Counted from the stretch's first letter, positions 47,431-57,814 are shown. The stretch: DNA of 64,000 nt from Catonia carolina (GCA_035578175.1 JAQMRL010000003.1:57458672-57522671), one strand, 5' to 3'. The notes: generated by a model from the sequence alone, not told the origin. Program-made: numbers and translations.

Positions 47431-48523
47431 ACCGGGACTTCATCTAATAGCGTTTTTTTGAATTTTGTAACTTTTTTGAAGGGTATTGTTCAAATTATTT
47501 TTAGTATTAGATTTTTCGATCTAATAATTAAAATGTGATTGTTCAAATTGTTATTTATGTCGATATTCTGTCATTGTTAAGTGGGAACAATGATATAAAT
47601 TTTTGACTTAAGATTTTTATAAAATATACTCAATGAAAAATTATTTAAAGTGGTTATATAGGAAATGTAAAAAATCGTGTTCATTCCGGTTTAAATGATT
47701 GACCTAATTCATTGTGAACTTAAGTCACATGTATGGGAACGTCACACGCACTTACGTGTGTTAAGTATAATGAAGGTAATTATACAAGGTATATTTCAGA
47801 TTAATTTTATTTTTATTCCACCTAAACGGGTTTTAATAAAGAATTTAGCGTAGGATAAGGTTTTTTTTCTTTGTATCGTAGTTTTTTTAAGATTACTTGT
47901 CTGTTGCTGAATGTGTCAGGAACTTTACTTACTGCTATTGCAGGATTCAAAAAATTAGGTTGCCAAAAGATTTGGCTTATAGATACAGAAATTTAACTTT
48001 GAGAAGTAACAGTAGTTCAAAAGATTTGCTGTTGAAAATCTGTTAATGAAAATAAAATGAATGATCGAACTTAGATCTTTGGCTTAGAACGATACCCCTT
48101 GAGCCATCAATACCATTTGATATTTTGGAAACAATTTTATTTTTAACACTTAATAAACAAAATAGTAATCAGTAGACAGTTTATTCTCACGGTTCATAAT
48201 ATAATAAATTAAACACCAATAGAATTCTCAAGAATCTGAATAAATCTACGTTATACAGAATTATTAATTTTTGCATTTTTAGTTCAACATGTACTTACAA
48301 AATATTAAATCAAAAAGTTGTATAGAGCTATTTAAACATTCTTAATTGAAAACTTCTAATTTGGCATCGATTTTATTAAATTTTGATCTAGTATGAGTAC
48401 ACCCATTTTAATGTGGATTCGATTAATTATGCTTGTTTTTGCACTATTTCTTACCGTTTATGTCGTTCAAGTTAGTAGCCTACCTTCAACCTACAAATAT
48501 TTTGCAAATAATTAGTATGATGG
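47431..48523. other. AT-rich non-coding stretch
   Basis: Nothing recognisable. Confidence 0.5.
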
Positions 48524-48933
48524 TGCCCTTCACAGATCTATAATAGACAAGTGGAGTGTTAAATTATTTTCACTTGATCTGCTATTTCGAGAGGCTACAA
48601 AATAGGTCTGTTTCTTAGCACATAGTCAGCCAATTATATGACTGAAACATTTAAAAACAAAAGAGTTAGAAATTTAAAAGAAACTAGCCTGAGTTATCTC
48701 CTCTGATAGTGATGAATTTCATCACTGTACGGCCAGACCCTGTGGTAAATGAAGTGAAGGTGTCATTTGCAGGGTGGAATTTAGATGCTTTTCAGAGGGC
48801 CTAGTATGCTGATAATCATACTTTTCTACTCAGTGAGAAAGTCAATGGTAAACCACCTCACTCCTCTTTTTACTTAGTAAAGCATCTAGAGGTTCAAACT
48901 AGCCTTTCAGCTAATGACATAAACAACAATGCC
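48524..48933 (+). repeat. Family A SINE, copy 5
   Basis: Collinear with the family from GACAAGTGGAGTGTTAAATT to AGCC-TTTC-AGCT and AATGACATAAACAACAAT. The 5' end has an extra 10 bp or so after TGCCC. TGCCC(T/A)TCA lies at both ends and could be a target duplication. The internal frame is disrupted near ATCACTGTACGG. Confidence 0.85.
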
Positions 48934-49029
48934 CATCAATTAATATTGTAAAAATCACTAGAGGATCAGAACGTGGAGTAGCAATGGCCATAAAAAAGTT
49001 GTAGTTAGGTTGAAAAAGCTGTATTAAGA

Positions 49030-49384
49030 TGGATTTGATTTACTCTTGATTATTTTATTGTAAACAAGGGGTCAGGCAGGGACTTACATTGACGCCAGTT
49101 CGTTTTAAGGTTTTCATGAACTTTTTCGTAAAAACACTGGACTAAAAAGTTTCGAATCAAGAATGAAAATTTCTACACGCTTTTGTTTGCTGATAACCAA
49201 GTGGTGTTAGCTAAATATTTGATTCGAAAATTGGTGGAAGAGTGTAACAAATGGGGACTGGAAATCACCATTGATATAACTAAACATATATATGAGGTTC
49301 AGGACAAAGTGTACAAACCAACTAAGTAGTAATTGAACTGATGCACGACTATAAATATCTTGACATAAATTTAACATCAGATAA
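49030..49384 (+). pseudogene. LINE RT palm fragment, interrupted by the pogo-like element
   Basis: KQGVRQGLTLTPVRFKVF at about 49065 corresponds to KGLKQGCCLSPTLYKLYL of the LINE at 59.9-61.6 kb. After a frameshift, YTLLFADNQVVLAKYLIRKL at about 49177 corresponds to YTLFFADDQVVLANDEEDMA, with the second Asp of FADD changed to Asn. EECNKWGLEITIDITK and DYKYLDINLTSDN follow. The reading stops at 49384, exactly where the TA-flanked element begins. Confidence 0.75.
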
Positions 49385-49841
49385 TACAGTCAATGCTTGG
49401 TTTAACGGACTAGCCTCCTAAATAAATAAAACGGTTTGACAATTATAAAAGTCTAAAGAATTAAGCATTTCGCTTGAAATGCGCCCGGTAAGAGTTTTCG
49501 CAGCCGGCGCAAGCGAACTGCTTATTTAGCGCTAACAACTTTGATCGAATTTCACATTTATCTTTATTCTTTTAATTATTGATCAAAACATGTTTCCAAT
49601 GCTTTAGTATAACATTGTTTCACTTTAAACGACATTTAGTCTTCATTTCAGTATTAAAAACAAACTGCAAACATTTATTTTCAATAATTTTAATGCCGCG
49701 GGACCCGATTTAGTATGTTTTTTTATATCGGATCTCGGAAAATGTCCTCCTCCTCCGATTGACGTTAGGCGGCAGCACCGTATACATGTTACGGTTCGGC
49801 TGCCCTGTCTTATATGCTATAATTTTGCTGTGAGTTGGCAT

Positions 49842-49914
49842 GCTCGGCTAGGTCAGTAGGTAGAGCATTAGACTCTTAATCTCAGGATCGTGGGTTCGAG
49901 CCCCACGTTGGGCG
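49842..49914 (+). tRNA. tRNA-Lys (CTT) or recent pseudogene
   Basis: A 73-nt cloverleaf with a full 7-bp acceptor stem (GCTCGGC with GTTGGGC, three G-T pairs), perfect T-stem GTGGG/CCCAC with TTCGAGC loop, and anticodon CTT in loop CTCTTAA. The intragenic boxes are intact (B-box GGTTCGAGCCC), and a TTTT terminator lies 10 nt after the end. Two stem positions do not pair: G11-G24 in the D-stem and T28-C42 in the anticodon stem. Compared with the usual animal tRNA-Lys(CTT), these are substitutions. It may be transcribed, but it is probably a decaying or domesticated copy inside the pogo-like element. Confidence 0.8.
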
Positions 49915-49986
49915 GTTAATTTCTTTTCCTCATAAAATCAATTTTATACAAACAATTTATTTACAAAAAATGTAAAACTATAATAA

Positions 49987-49996
49987 ATTATTATTA

Positions 49997-50040
<44 letters not shown>

Positions 50041-50048
50041 AATAATAA
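49987..50048. repeat. (ATT)n microsatellite
   Basis: About 15 ATT units with a short T-run and AT-rich borders, inside the pogo-like element between the tRNA and the hairpin. Confidence 0.95.
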
Positions 50049-50104
50049 ATTATTTTTTAACGTCATACTTATCATCTCGCGTATTGTTATGATAGAACAT
50101 AATT

Positions 50105-50160
50105 ATCCTCACAAAATTACAATAAAATTGTAAACTGACCGGTAAGAGTTTTGCAGAAAC
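50105..50160 (+). repeat. Direct repeat of the hairpin arm base
   Basis: About 54 bp nearly identical to 50224-50279 (ACAATAAAATTGTAAACTGA, CCGGTAAGAGTTTTGCAGAA), 119 bp upstream in the same orientation. With the right arm this makes three copies of the unit. Confidence 0.9.
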
Positions 50161-50226
50161 GGTCGCATCAATAGTCAATTTATTTTTAGAAATTATATAA
50201 TATATTCAACAAAACGTTATGATATC

Positions 50227-50658
50227 CTCTCAAAATTACAATAAAATTGTAAACTGACCGGTAAGAGTTTTGCAGAAACTGCGTTGTACTAACAATTCAA
50301 AGGTGTAACAAAAGGTTAAGGATATCTGGAGTAGGTAAGAGTTTGAAAATATGGCACAAACATCACAAAAACGTATAAATTAAAAATCTATATATAAACT
50401 TAATTATATAAACAAAAACTATAATTATATAAACAAAAAATTATATACACAAAAACGTATAAATTAAAAATCTATATATAAACTTAATTATATATAGATT
50501 TTTAATTTATACGTTTTTGTGATGTTTGTGCCATATTTTCAAACTCTTACCTACTCCAGATATCCTTAACCTTTTGTCACACCTTTGAATTGTTAGTACA
50601 ACGCAGTTTCTGCAAAACTCTTACCGGTCAGTTTACAATTTTATTGTAATTTTGAGAG
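50227..50658. repeat. Near-perfect long hairpin, 170-bp arms
   Basis: Left arm 50227-50396 and right arm 50489-50658 are reverse complements at 169 of 170 positions by eye; the one mismatch is at about 50309. The spacer is 92 bp. The last third of the left arm and some following sequence (about 46 bp from 50365) is repeated directly at 50449, so the right arm can alternatively pair with that copy as a tight hairpin (about 50457-50480 with 50489-50512) around AACTTAAT. A transcript would form long double-stranded RNA. The high arm identity shows a recent origin or continuing gene conversion. Confidence 0.95.
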
Positions 50659-50899
50659 TGTTAATTTTATGACGCTTTGTAGCTCTTCCCGTAAGGTTAG
50701 TTCTTCCTGAAAGGTACAGATTTTGAAAATTATGATAATAATAACGCTAAGTGAATCCAATGTTTACTTTAACACTTTTACAGAATTATACGTTACCGAT
50801 TGTTAGTATAACTGAATGACTTTCAATTTAATGGACTTTCACAACAACAGACATAGTTATCCCCCAAATTAGTCCGTTAAATCGAACATTGATTGTGTA

Positions 50900-51190
50900 C
50901 CAAAAAATATTTTGTAATATGTTGGAGAGGTCCATCACCATCATGTTGGACAAACAGAATGTTCTATGAAATAATCACATATCATGAGGCACTCAAAGGA
51001 AAATCTTCAATTATTTTACTGAAAGTTACTCAGTTTAAGGCTCAGAGGTTTGGTCTCCCCAACCAAGATTTAAATTAAATACTGCCATGAAAATTACTTT
51101 CTGGAGAAGAAATACTCAGTTTATTGAGCTAGATCGAAATAGATATGAAAAATATTTAAAGAAACTCGTCGCAAAATATTTATTAACATT
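50900..51190. other. Flank of the pogo-like element
   Basis: May include the continuation of the interrupted LINE, but I cannot recognise RT motifs here. Confidence 0.3.
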
Positions 51191-51375
51191 AACATTGAAG
51201 AAAGATCACTCACGGAATGGATAAGATGTTGCCATAGAATATTTGGCTATGGGTTCCAGCTAAATGGAGGAAGCAAGAATGAACCAGATAGTAGTGGACG
51301 GATGGCGTTATGAGAGGCATGGTGATGAGTCTAAGGGCTGAAGATGTGTTCAGTAGGAATGAATGACATTTAGCG
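51190..51375 (+). pseudogene. Possible LINE 3'-terminal fragment
   Basis: At about 51297 the translation WTDGVMRGMVMSLRAEDVFS, then RNE and a stop, resembles the W.DGV..DM..L...DA..R tail of LINE ORFs. Upstream MEEARMNQIV is not convincing. It could be the 3' remainder of the LINE interrupted at 49385. The evidence is thin. Confidence 0.35.
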
Positions 51376-51485
51376 TTACGGTAAATGGTCTCGTGTTGTA
51401 AAACAACTGCTACAAGGATAATATTAACTTAAATGCTAACCTATGTCCGGAAATTTTATTGATTCAATTTGTATTTTCTTCAGAT

Positions 51486-51860
51486 TGTTGTTGTTTATGT
51501 CATCAGCCGAAAGGCTAGTTTGAACCTGTAGAGGTTTTACTAAGTAACAACTATGAGTAAGCTGGTTTGCCTTCCTCACTGAGTTGAAACAGTATGCTTA
51601 TCAGCATGCCAGTCCCTCCGTAAACCACCTACTTTCTACGCTGCAAATGACACCTTCACGTCATTCACCAAAGGGTCTGGCTGTACAGTGAATTTCATTA
51701 CTATCAGAGGAGATAACTCTGACTAGTGTCTTTTGCACCTTCATGTTTTCAGTCATATAATTAGCTGACCATGTGATAAGAAACAGAACTATTTTTTGTA
51801 GCCCTGGAACTAGTAAATCGTGCAAATAATTTAACACGCCACCTCCCTGTTGAAGGCAAA
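51486..51860 (-). repeat. Family A SINE, copy 6
   Basis: The sense strand is minus, starting near 51858 (TGCCTTCAACAGGGAGGTGG) and ending at stem-loop TAGCC-TTTC-GGCTG, ATGACATAAACAACAACAAT near 51486. It has the longest surviving (AAC)n tail of the seven copies. Target duplication is not visible. Confidence 0.87.
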
Positions 51861-52494
51861 CCATGATATAGTAACTTAAATTCCAAATCTATCTCCGGAA
51901 ATTGTATTTCTTCTAATTGTGTTTTACCTAAGATTATAGACGATAATATTTTATTTTATTCAGGAAATTTAATTGTATCATTTGAATTTGCATAATTTTA
52001 CCACGAAATCTGATAAATTTATTCACTTCGAAACAAAGGAGATGAATTTTGTAAATAGGTGGAGGTGTGGATTATTTAGTCATTACCATATGACATTCTG
52101 CAAACTTGAAACCCCCTTGAGTATTACTGAGTATTACCGACAAACTATGTTCGTAAAATTATTAATTGAAAATGTATTTTGGTAAATACATGTAATCACA
52201 TAAATGCTTGAAGCCCTGAATATTCCTGAATTCAGTATGCAACAAGAATATCTATTTATGACATATGATCATAATAGTAATTGAAAAAATTTTAAAAAAC
52301 CGTACTTTCATTCTTTGGCATTAAATAAAAAGGCATAAGATGTAAATTTCTTGTTTGCAATCTTAAAAGGATTACTCATAGTCATACCCAGTACTAATCC
52401 TTCGATTACAATAATAATGTTTCGAACACCAAAGTCGTTTCTGGGAAAATTCTAAAACAGTGAAAAATCACAAATATTTAAAACTACATACTAC
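51861..52494. other. AT-rich non-coding stretch
   Basis: Nothing recognisable. Confidence 0.45.
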
Positions 52495-52775
52495 TTCCGT
52501 TGACCGATTTTGATGAAAATTTTCATGTCAAGTCTCCTAGTGGTACCTAAATTAAGTTTTACGTTTCAATTTCGTACATTGTTTTGCTCTTGAGATATTT
52601 TGTTAACACGCGAAGACACACGGACACAAAGACCAACCGCTAAAAACACGGTTTTTGGGTTCAATGGCCCTGATAACCTGTATTTCCGGTGAAAACTCGC
52701 TTTCAAAAAATCGACAGGAAAACAATACTTTCCTCCTTCATATTCAAATAAGTCAAGGGAAAGTAAAAAATCTAG
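52495..52775 (-). repeat. Family C left block, copy 3 (partial, reversed)
   Basis: The reverse complement reads ACTTTCCCTTGACTTATTTG, AAGGAGGAAAGTATTGTTTT, GAGTTTTCACCGGAAATACA, GAACCCAAAAACCGTG, then GCGGTTGGTCTTTGTGTCCG and TGTGTCTTCGCGTGTTAACA. It has no expanded microsatellite and no tandem units. It therefore shows what the left block looked like before GT/GA expansion. Confidence 0.7.
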
Positions 52776-53970
52776 GTTGACGTTTGTAGAAGAAATGTTT
52801 TTCTTTAATAAATCTTGAATCATCTGCGTAATTCGTTCCATTTTATATCGTTTTTTGATAACTGGTCTTGGTTTATTTGCAATTTACATTTAGATATGAA
52901 AATATTAGCAGAAAATACAAAAGCGTTGCCTTTATTTCTCAGTATTCTAAATTGAACATAATATCAATGTTGAAAGAAGGCTGACTCGACTCAGCATCAG
53001 GCACTGTTACAATTCATCAAGTATTGAATTGTTCAAACTATTGTGCAAATTTTATACAACATAAACAGTACAATGGGAAGTCCTCCATTGTCACCGATGT
53101 TTTATTTTTCCATTTTTCTTTCTTTTTTTCGCACAATAAAATGCCACCTCTAACTGGATAGGCGTCATCTACTCGTTAGCATTCCTCGCATTCTTTTTTA
53201 TTTCATGGCTATTATTCCATTATTTATTTTTATTTTAAATTTTTACGATAGTTTCATTTTTGTAGAAAAGACTACGTTTAATTTATTGAGTTATTTATTC
53301 CGGGTTCTTTCAAGATCTGATCATATCTAAGTGACAAAAATTCCTATTAAATTTACAACCATAATTTATTTACAAATTAATCGTTACATTTACAATAGCT
53401 AGAAATTAAACTAAACTACGTAAATTAATAAGACTAAATTTAACACAATATATTGTAAAACTTAATCAACTTAAAAGAAATATGGGAATTTACATTGTGA
53501 TAAATTGTACGGTAACTGCCCATCACAAAGAAACTGCTTCAATACACAACGCGTTATGAACAAACCGTTTTTAAAAAATAACTTTTCTCATAACTGTTCA
53601 CGTTCACTCTACAAAACGGGCAGCCACTTTTTACATAAAACGATCATCAAACTTTCTCGAAGCATAAAGAACATAACAGAACAACCCAGAAAAATAAATT
53701 AACAATAGAACATTCTACTCTAGACTAAAGAAACAACAAGTGATGGTATCGACTGACGCAAGGAAGGAAATTAATTACTGTGACAAAGCGTCCAGCGGGC
53801 GTAGGTTACACTATCTTGTAGCCACTAAAAGAATGGTTAAATTATAAATTAAAACAGCTCCTATGATTTCCTTTTAAATCGTCTCACTTAGGCCTACTAC
53901 ATTTTCTGTGCTCTACGAGGTAGTATAATTCGAATGTCCACTGAAATTCGGGGGTCTGAAATTCGTTATA
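52776..53970. other. AT-rich non-coding stretch
   Basis: No recognised feature. A TAGGCCTA word lies near 53890. The frame at 53505-53702 has no motif. Confidence 0.45.
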
Positions 53971-53974
53971 GTAT

Positions 53975-54640
53975 TTTTTTAAGATTGCGGCTTTAATATC
54001 CACTTTAGGGCATAAGGTTAATCAAAGTTGAGGAAAATTAAAAACTCTACAATTTTTATTTCAAGCATTTCTTTTTACAGCGCTTAGTTTAGCGTCAATT
54101 AGTGATTTTCAGTATTTACTCAGTAAAATCGGCAAAAATTGGGTTTTTAAGATTGAAGCCTTATACTATATGCATTCTTGAGCAAAAGTTTTTATAAGTA
54201 AAGTTATAGAAAATTAAGAAAACTACAAATTTTTGGAGTTTTTTTTTTGCTGTAGAGCTTGGTGTAGCGTCAGTTAGTGATTTTCTGTATTTTTCAATAG
54301 CACAGATGTTCATTTTATTTTATCGTCATTTACTCAAGACTAAAATTAGGAATTTTTTACATTGCTTCAAAAAACATATTAGGTTATATTTTTTATTAAT
54401 CACCGGGTTGGTATAGTGGCAAAGTCGTTGCTGTTTAACAGTTAATTTTCGGAGACGAAGGTTCCTGGTTCAAATCCTAGTAAAGGTACTTAGTTACTTT
54501 TATACGGATTTAAATACTAGACAGTGGTTACCGGTGTAATTTGATGGTGGGGTTCTTAGTTTCTTAGGGTTCGTACTTTTTCAGGAAAAATATGTTCATT
54601 TTTCATTATTTACATTGGCAAGAAAAAGTCTTGAGAGAGT
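53975..54640 (+). repeat. Family C tandem units and right end, copy 4
   Basis: Two units start at 53981 and 54149 (period 168 bp): AAGATTG..GCC/GGC TTTA, then CTACAA.TTTTTATTT, CTTAGTTTAGCGTCAATTAG TGATTTTC. The right end is CATTATTTACATTGGCAAGA at about 54607. The left block is absent. A tRNA-headed SINE (family E) interrupts it between about 54398 and 54590. Confidence 0.65.
54398..54590 (+). repeat. Family E tRNA-derived SINE nested in family C copy 4
   Basis: The head at 54401-54485 has A-box GGTTGGTATAGTGGC, a TTTAA-containing anticodon-loop-like segment, a long variable region and B-box TGGTTCAAATCC, suggesting a class II (Leu/Ser-type) tRNA ancestor. The body GGATTTAAATACTAGACAGT GGTTACCGGTGTAATTTGAT matches the headless copy at 21.96 kb. 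The 3' end is truncated relative to that copy. Confidence 0.7.
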
Positions 54641-55925
54641 GTTTTAATCAAGTTTATTTTTGTTATATAATTTACAGTTGTGGTATTATACGGTGATATA
54701 TTCGTGGTTTTAAATTACTGTTTTTATACTTTGTTAAGTGCCTATCCTAAGTTAATAGTAGCTATATCCTATTTAGATGACAACAGTTTACACTGGATTT
54801 ACATGTGCATTTTTTATTTTAATTTAATTATAATATATAACAAAAAAGATCTTCATTACTATCTTGTATTCTCTGTATTTACCTAAAGTAATTAACTAGA
54901 CAATAATTTTGAAAACATGAGAAAATATAGTTTGCTATGCCGTCCTCCAAGGCAAATTTTTCTGAACGTACTACTTAGCCATTTTTTCGAGCATACTGAA
55001 TTTTGTAATCGGGAAGACTTCATAAAAAACAAGTAATTTTATAGAAAACTTAATGGTGTTTTGCTCGTACCACTTAAAGTATTCGTAATTTTTGGACCGA
55101 AAGGAAAATTTTCAAATTTCTTTCGGAGGAGGCTCACAACACAACAGAAACACAATCAATTTTTAAATTTTTTGGTCATTAAATTTAACAAATCGGAATT
55201 TTTTTTCAAATATGGTTTTTAAAGAAACCTAAAGAAGTTTTTATTTTTTTATGTCTAAAATTATTTTATATAAGGAAGTATGAGGACGTAAATATAGATA
55301 AATAAATAAATAGATGTATTTCATTTCATAGTCCAGTTTAAAAGTAATTGAATTCATGTGTTTTGTTCCATCAATTTATTACACTGAACTTTGTCCGACT
55401 AACATCAGTCTATTTGTGACCGTATTTGTAAATAACAAATTGATTTTAAATTTCCGAAGCCATTTAATGTTATCATATTTACATAATACGCGTCCATCTG
55501 GGAATATAAAATTTATAATACTATTTTCCGGTTTGTTCAGTCACGTAGATATGGACACGTGGACGAGTTTTCACCAGAAAACCTTTTATAAAGTGGTAAC
55601 GACACAGTGAAATCTTTTGTTACGAAACAGTCTCAACAAACTAAATAATAGAACTTTCAAAGGCAGAAATATTTTTAACGTCGTTCAAGAACGTAGATTT
55701 TAATAGGACTTATAATAGTACGCATCTCTTTTATTTTTTGACTTTATTAGAATTAACAACAAACTATATAAATTAAATTTTTGTTTTGTTTTAACTGAAT
55801 TTATCTTCAATGTATTCATTAAAGAACTAGAAATAGATTTTTCAAAAGAAAATTGACTGGAAAAGTTAACTCTCAACAGAGTTACCTGTACAAGGGAAAA
55901 ACAATAACTGTTTACATAATAAAGC
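54641..55925. other. AT-rich non-coding stretch
   Basis: Nothing recognisable. Confidence 0.5.
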
Positions 55926-55929
55926 TAGA

Positions 55930-56066
55930 TTTTGAAAAAAAATGCTGTATAAAACCATATTTAAACCAGTCTGGATTAATGATTATACAGTAGCTCAATA
56001 TCCAAATTATTCAGCGTTTTCAGTCTAAATTCCTCCGAGCTCTAACAAAGTGCGCCCTGGAACTTT
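55930..56066 (+). pseudogene. Jockey-clade ORF2 scrap
   Basis: LYKTIFKPVW (the KxxxRPxW motif) at about 55945, then in another frame IQRFQSKFLRAL at about 56008, as in the 20.8-kb fragment (LQRFQSKCLRLI). It ends in the (CA)n tract. Confidence 0.6.
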
Positions 56067-56077
56067 ACAAACCATCA

Positions 56078-56081
56078 CACA

Positions 56082-56123
<42 letters not shown>

Positions 56124-56204
56124 CACACGCACATACACATACACACACACATACACATACACACACACACACACTCACACACACACACACACACACACAC
56201 ACAT
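56078..56204. repeat. Long (CA)n microsatellite
   Basis: About 125 bp of nearly pure CA with a few T and G substitutions (ACATACACAT, ACGCAC). The apparent frame THTHTH across it is not a gene. Confidence 0.97.
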
Positions 56205-56434
56205 AACGAACTGTCTGTTTCAACAACGGAAGGTGAGATTTGTAAATTTAGTTTAGAGTATGATAATTACTGTATTAGAGGCTGAAACGTAGAGCTCCAA
56301 CAGCCTAATTTGGCCTGTAAATTAAATTTCTATCTACTTAAAAAATTTAGCTTTATTATAAATTATCTTCATCTTCTTCTCCTTCTTCAGCAATCAAGGA
56401 TTACGTCCAAAAGTCCTGTTTTTGCATTTACCTA

Positions 56435-56800
56435 GCTACCGGTTGTCCCGGACCGCGCCGTCCAATCGGCCTGTAGCAGTTCTGACCAGTCTAGGAATCC
56501 TGTGAGGAGACATTTTTTCAAGAAGGTCGGTCCATTTCCGGCGGTACTCCATAATTGTCTCCTTAAGAGAACACGCATTTAACTCTCGCCGTACATCCTC
56601 ATTGCTGAACAGATCCAGTACACTACAGCCCCTAACGCATTTCAAGAAGCGCATCCCTGCCAAATGAATGAAATTTTTATATTTTTTTCTCTTCTACACC
56701 CAGGCCTCACTACCATAAGTCAGTGTTGGGACAGCCACTATCTTATAGAACTTCATTAATGTGCCAGTTCGGGTACTTCCCTTCAAATATCAATGTATTG
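56435..56800 (-). pseudogene. LINE reverse-transcriptase C-terminal fragment
   Basis: Minus strand: LMKFYKIVAVPTLTYGSEAW at about 56755-56700, then AGMRFLKCVRGCSVLDLFSN, EDVRRELNACSLKETIMEYR, RKWTDLLEKMSPHRIPRLVR and TATGRLDGAVRDNR, stop at about 56436. One stop lies just after SEAWV, but the last 75 residues are open. This is the typical end of a LINE RT, similar to 34.7 and 62.5 kb. Confidence 0.78.
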
Positions 56801-56919
56801 TACCACAAATCCTATTACATCACTGAACTCTTTGTCGTACATCATTGTCCTCTTCATATGACACATTGTCATCATCATCTGTCAAGTATTAGGCGCAATG
56901 GCCTGTTCCGGTGTCGTAT

Positions 56920-57065
56920 GCGGAGTTTAGTATGTTGAGTTTAGTATAGTATTTCATATATAAGGCTGACCTTGAAGCATGTACAGTTTAGTACGTTTAA
57001 ATCAGTAGGCGTTGAGGCGAGATGCAATGGTTTCCCATTCGCATTTTAGTATAGGGACTTTATAG
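56920..57065 (+). repeat. Family F repeat, copy 1
   Basis: GTTGAGTTTAGTAT, GACCTTGAAGCATG, GAGATGCAATGGTTTCCC in this order also occur, reversed, at 62.1-62.3 kb. Both copies lie 120-200 bp from a LINE tail of the same type, so it may be part of that LINE's 3' region or a repeat that inserts beside it. Confidence 0.6.
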
Positions 57066-57814
57066 ACGCTGACGACGTCTCTACTATACTACCCTGTACT
57101 ATTACTATTATGTTAGTACACGCCCCTATCCAGAAAACTTATGAATGAGTTCACAGAGATGCAATTTATGCGATATGCTCCGCCCACTATTTGTTACATT
57201 TTTATTATAATAAACTATTTTGTAAGTCTGACAAGCTGTGTGACTCCACGTGGAGTTGAAATGATCTGTCATAATGTTCCATGTGCTATCTCATTGGTTG
57301 AATGCACTGCGCTAGTAAAATTAATTTTATTAACTCATTTTACTTAAAAATAAAATTTATTGCCATGAACAATTTTGTGTAGGCCTACTTTATTTGTGCC
57401 CCATTACAGGTTCCTTTTTAAAACATAGAACTCTATTCGAAGACAAATATATATTCTTGGTGTTAAAAAAGTATTTATGCATGACAACAATCCGTACTTT
57501 TCCAACACGGTTGGAATTTATACAGAATTAAATTTTCGTGTTAGATGACAAGGCACATATAAGCTTTTACCAATGTTTGTTTTTCTCAGTGTAACTTTAG
57601 TTTAAAATTATTTATTTTTAATCCTAATTAAATTATTTGGTGGATCATCATCAAAGTATACGCTACAAGACTGCGTTAAAATTCGTTAAAAACCATATTC
57701 TTCTGAAATATGTAACATGATTAAAAATAATTCATAAATGAAAAGATTGAATTAAAAACAGTGTTAATGAGAATTAAGGTTTTCCATCGTTTATTAAAGT
57801 TACCAAAATCAAAT
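57066..57814. other. AT-rich non-coding stretch
   Basis: Nothing recognisable beyond a TAGGCCTA word near 57381. Confidence 0.45.

Larger units (their letters stand above)
49387..50897 (+). mobile_element. Non-autonomous pogo/Tigger-like element carrying tRNA-Lys and a long hairpin
   Basis: Terminal inverted repeats: the left begins CAGTCAATGCTTGGTTTAAC followed by GGACTA. The right, reverse-complemented, begins CACAATCAATGTTCGATTTA followed by ACGGACTA. The element is flanked by TA on both sides (49385-49386 and 50898-50899), the target duplication of the IS630/Tc1/mariner/pogo group. The (TTCGA)TTTAACGGAC motif is, from memory, typical of pogo/Tigger ends. There is no transposase. Its contents are a small GC-rich block (49470-49520), a tRNA-Lys(CTT) copy, an (ATT)n tract and nested direct and inverted repeats ending in a 170-bp-arm hairpin. 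It sits inside an old LINE fragment. Confidence 0.72.

Noticed and set aside
56050..56256. 68-codon frame with Thr-His repeats
   Set aside because: It is the translation of a (CA)n microsatellite.
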